Assembly (NCBI RefSeq): GCF_011753055.1
Contig: NZ_VWWJ01000016.1
Span: 1 to 64,000, forward strand
DNA length: 64,000 bases
Reading direction: 5' to 3'
Origin: Burkholderia sp. Ax-1719
GTDB lineage: Bacteria; Pseudomonadota; Gammaproteobacteria; Burkholderiales; Burkholderiaceae
Both the position numbers and the translations under genes were made by a program. Positions 62,291 through 64,000 of this stretch are shown here, piece after piece. The notes under the pieces were generated by a model. That model worked only from the letters and a program-made list of their open reading frames with translations. It was not told the origin of the DNA and did not search any database. Numbering within the stretch: the first letter of the stretch is position 1; each line of letters starts with the position of its first letter.

Positions 62291-62885
62291 TCTACATGGT
62301 TACTGATAGCCAAAAACATAGCCGAAACCCAGCACTGATGCTGATTCCGGTCATTTTGAGACGTCAACTCTCAGTGTAACCAAGCACGTCAAGATGGGGG
62401 CGCTGGCCGCCTATGTCAAACTGCCATAGTGTGCCTGGAAAGCGAATAGATTTTTAGCCTCATCCGGCTAACTCGGGTTCCTGTTCTCGAATCGCGCGGA
62501 TCAAGGAAATCGCGATAGATTCACGCAGTTCACAAAATTCGCACATCGCCGTTGTACGCATTCGCCACGCAGGCGGCGACGAGAAGATGCCGTATGGGCC
62601 CCGCCGGGACACAAAGCATGCTTTTCATGCAGAGACTTGACCAACTGTCAGTGTGCAGAGTTGGTGAAGAGTGAAATGGAAACCTTACCGCACGTGACAT
62701 GAGCCGGTGACCACCATATTGTTCTGTGCTTTGCCGTTGCTCAGAAATGCGCCGCCCGGACTGCCCTTGGCAACGCCGTGAGAGTTCGTCCTGCCTAACG
62801 GCGTTGACATCACGCTGCCGCACCTATCGCGATAGAACCGGTCGGGGCGGCCTTCCAATTTGCTTCCGACCGGACGGGACACACC
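62291..62885. other. Region between island cargo and pyruvate carboxylase gene
   Basis: About 600 bases with only short frames of unlikely composition. The right end of the island should lie here or slightly to the left, but I could not find the direct repeat or the missing thioesterase 5' end. The part near 62,260-62,340 is AT-richer. Confidence 0.4.
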
Positions 62886-64000
62886 TTAGCCGTTTGTCGC
62901 CTCGAGTTCAATGAGGAGATCCTTTGCAGCCACGCGATCACCGGGCTGCACATGCACTGCAGCAATCACGCAGTCACGCTCGGCGGCAATGTGCGTCTCC
63001 ATCTTCATTGCCTCCATGGCGAACAGCGTGCTGCCAGCGCTTACGCGCTGCCCGGGCTGAACCGCAACACTCACGATTGAGCCAGGCATCGGTGCAGCGA
63101 CGTGCAGCGAATTTTCCAGGTCGGCAACCGTGCGCCCCTTACGCGCAGTCGCTACCTGAACTGCGCTGCGCTGTTCGACAAGGGCTGTGCGCGACTGACC
63201 GTTCAGTTCGAACTGGACTTTCACCATGCCTTCATTGACATCGGCGTGCTGCCCCTGCAACGAAACGAGCAGCGTCTTGCCTGCGTCAATATCGATGGCG
63301 ATCTCTTCCTGCGGTTGCAGACCATAGTAGAACGCCGTAGTGGGCAATACCGACGTGTCGCTGTACGCGCGCAGGTGTGCGTAGAAGTCAGCGGTCTGCT
63401 TCGGATACATGAGATAGGAGGCGAGCTGCCGGTCATCCAGCTGGTGCTCGCAGGTGGCCTCTCCGCGCACGCGCGCGGCGTCCAGATCGACCGGTGCGAT
63501 CTCGTCGCCCGGCCGGTACGGCGCCGGCGGTTCGCCGCGCAATACCTTGCGCGACAACTCCTCGGGAAAGCCGTCAGGCGGAAAACCCAACTCGCCCTTG
63601 AGCAGCGACACGACCGACTCGGGAAACGCGACCTCCTTTGCCGGATCGCAAACGTCCGCCGCGCTCAGGTCATTCGCCACCATCATAAGCGCCATGTCAC
63701 CCACCACTTTCGAGGTGGGCGTCACCTTGACGATATCGCCGAACATCCGGTTGACGTCCGCGTACGCGCGCGATACCTCGGTCCAGCGATGCTCGATGCC
63801 GAGCGAGCGCGCCTGTTCGCGCAGATTCGTATATTGTCCGCCCGGCATTTCGTGGCGGTAGACATCTGCCGTCCCTGCGCGGATCTCCGACTCGAAAGGC
63901 GCGTAGTAGCGACGCACCCCTTCCCAGTACATCGAAGCCTCATGCAGCCGATCGAGACTGAGTCCCGAATCGCGCTCCGTGCCCACGAGCGCGGCGGCAA
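62886..64000 (-). CDS. pyc: Pyruvate carboxylase, C-terminal part (5' end outside window)
   Basis: About 370 C-terminal residues of a pyruvate carboxylase. The end of the carboxyltransferase domain is visible (HEMPGGQYTNLREQA, SKVVGDMALMM, PAKEVAFPESVV), then the allosteric/tetramerisation linker, and the biotin carrier domain with LFAMEAMKMETH, whose Lys is biotinylated. The enzyme makes oxaloacetate from pyruvate. The frame runs off the window edge, so the biotin carboxylase part is not seen. Host-like GC and codon use return here, marking core chromosome after the island. Confidence 0.95.
   Translation of the reverse strand, partial: AAALVGTERDSGLSLDRLHEASMYWEGVRRYYAPFESEIRAGTADVYRHEMPGGQYTNLREQARSLGIEHRWTEVSRAYADVNRMFGDIVKVTPTSKVVGDMALMMVANDLSAADVCDPAKEVAFPESVVSLLKGELGFPPDGFPEELSRKVLRGEPPAPYRPGDEIAPVDLDAARVRGEATCEHQLDDRQLASYLMYPKQTADFYAHLRAYSDTSVLPTTAFYYGLQPQEEIAIDIDAGKTLLVSLQGQHADVNEGMVKVQFELNGQSRTALVEQRSAVQVATARKGRTVADLENSLHVAAPMPGSIVSVAVQPGQRVSAGSTLFAMEAMKMETHIAAERDCVIAAVHVQPGDRVAAKDLLIELEATNG

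Noticed and set aside
62341-62400. TCATTTTGAGACG near 62,352 as a possible IS end
   Set aside because: No matching inverted copy or target duplication was found nearby.
62530-62882. Short leftward frames (65 and 97 codons) downstream of pyc
   Set aside because: No ribosome-binding site or homology, unlikely composition, and mutual overlap in different frames.

Overview
The window looks like a Burkholderiaceae chromosome, most likely Paraburkholderia, Caballeronia or Burkholderia. The evidence is the high-GC codon use over bases 1-36,900, Burkholderia-type families (DUF3138, DUF3564, the rubrerythrin/Fe-S/DUF3501 trio, Mpo1-like, an H-NS with repeated C-terminal domains), and hopanoid genes scattered among housekeeping genes. 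No rRNA, tRNA or CRISPR array is visible.

Region 1 (1 to about 18.8 kb) is ordinary chromosome. It holds the end of a DUF3138 protein, two tandem PuuB-like FAD oxidoreductases, two GNAT acetyltransferases flanking a MocR regulator, and the DUF3501/Fe-S oxidoreductase/rubrerythrin set. It also holds a secreted NUC nuclease, an Ysc84-like lipoprotein, a degenerate-LytM NlpD-like protein, a dienelactone hydrolase fused to an NTF2-like domain, a HAD phosphatase, a Crp/Fnr regulator, RarD and an EgtD without EgtB.

Region 2 (18.8-36.4 kb) is built around hopanoids and outer-membrane lipids: hpnA, hpnB-hpnC, ispH-hpnH, hpnM, and hpnN-mlaA. Between them sit the pyruvate transporter pair cstA/ybdD, a GDPD-fold lipoprotein that has lost catalytic residues, and a NarL-type two-component pair. 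Bidirectional terminators separate most convergent units.

Region 3 (about 36.88 to about 62.88 kb) is a genomic island with visibly lower GC and different codon use. Its left edge cuts the 5' end of an acyl-CoA thioesterase gene. It begins with an operon of large tyrosine recombinases plus a small partner, resembling the GInt (ginABCD) type of island. The cargo is rich in candidate defence modules: (a) an RHH-type regulator with an ImmA protease-UvrD helicase-Fe-S nuclease-like fusion behind 11-bp operator repeats; (b) a NACHT NTPase with an N-terminal PD-(D/E)XK-like nuclease; (c) a three-gene operon with 4-nt overlaps encoding an SF1 helicase, a DarT1-like DNA ADP-ribosyltransferase and an ADP-ribosylglycohydrolase-VOC fusion. 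A 2-oxoglutarate dioxygenase, an unrecognised 554-residue protein, a lysine/alanine-tailed H-NS protein and a small VOC protein complete the cargo. Module (c) is my best candidate for an undescribed system, followed by (a).

Region 4 (62,886 to the end) returns to core sequence with the 3' part of a pyruvate carboxylase gene. The right boundary of the island was not located precisely.
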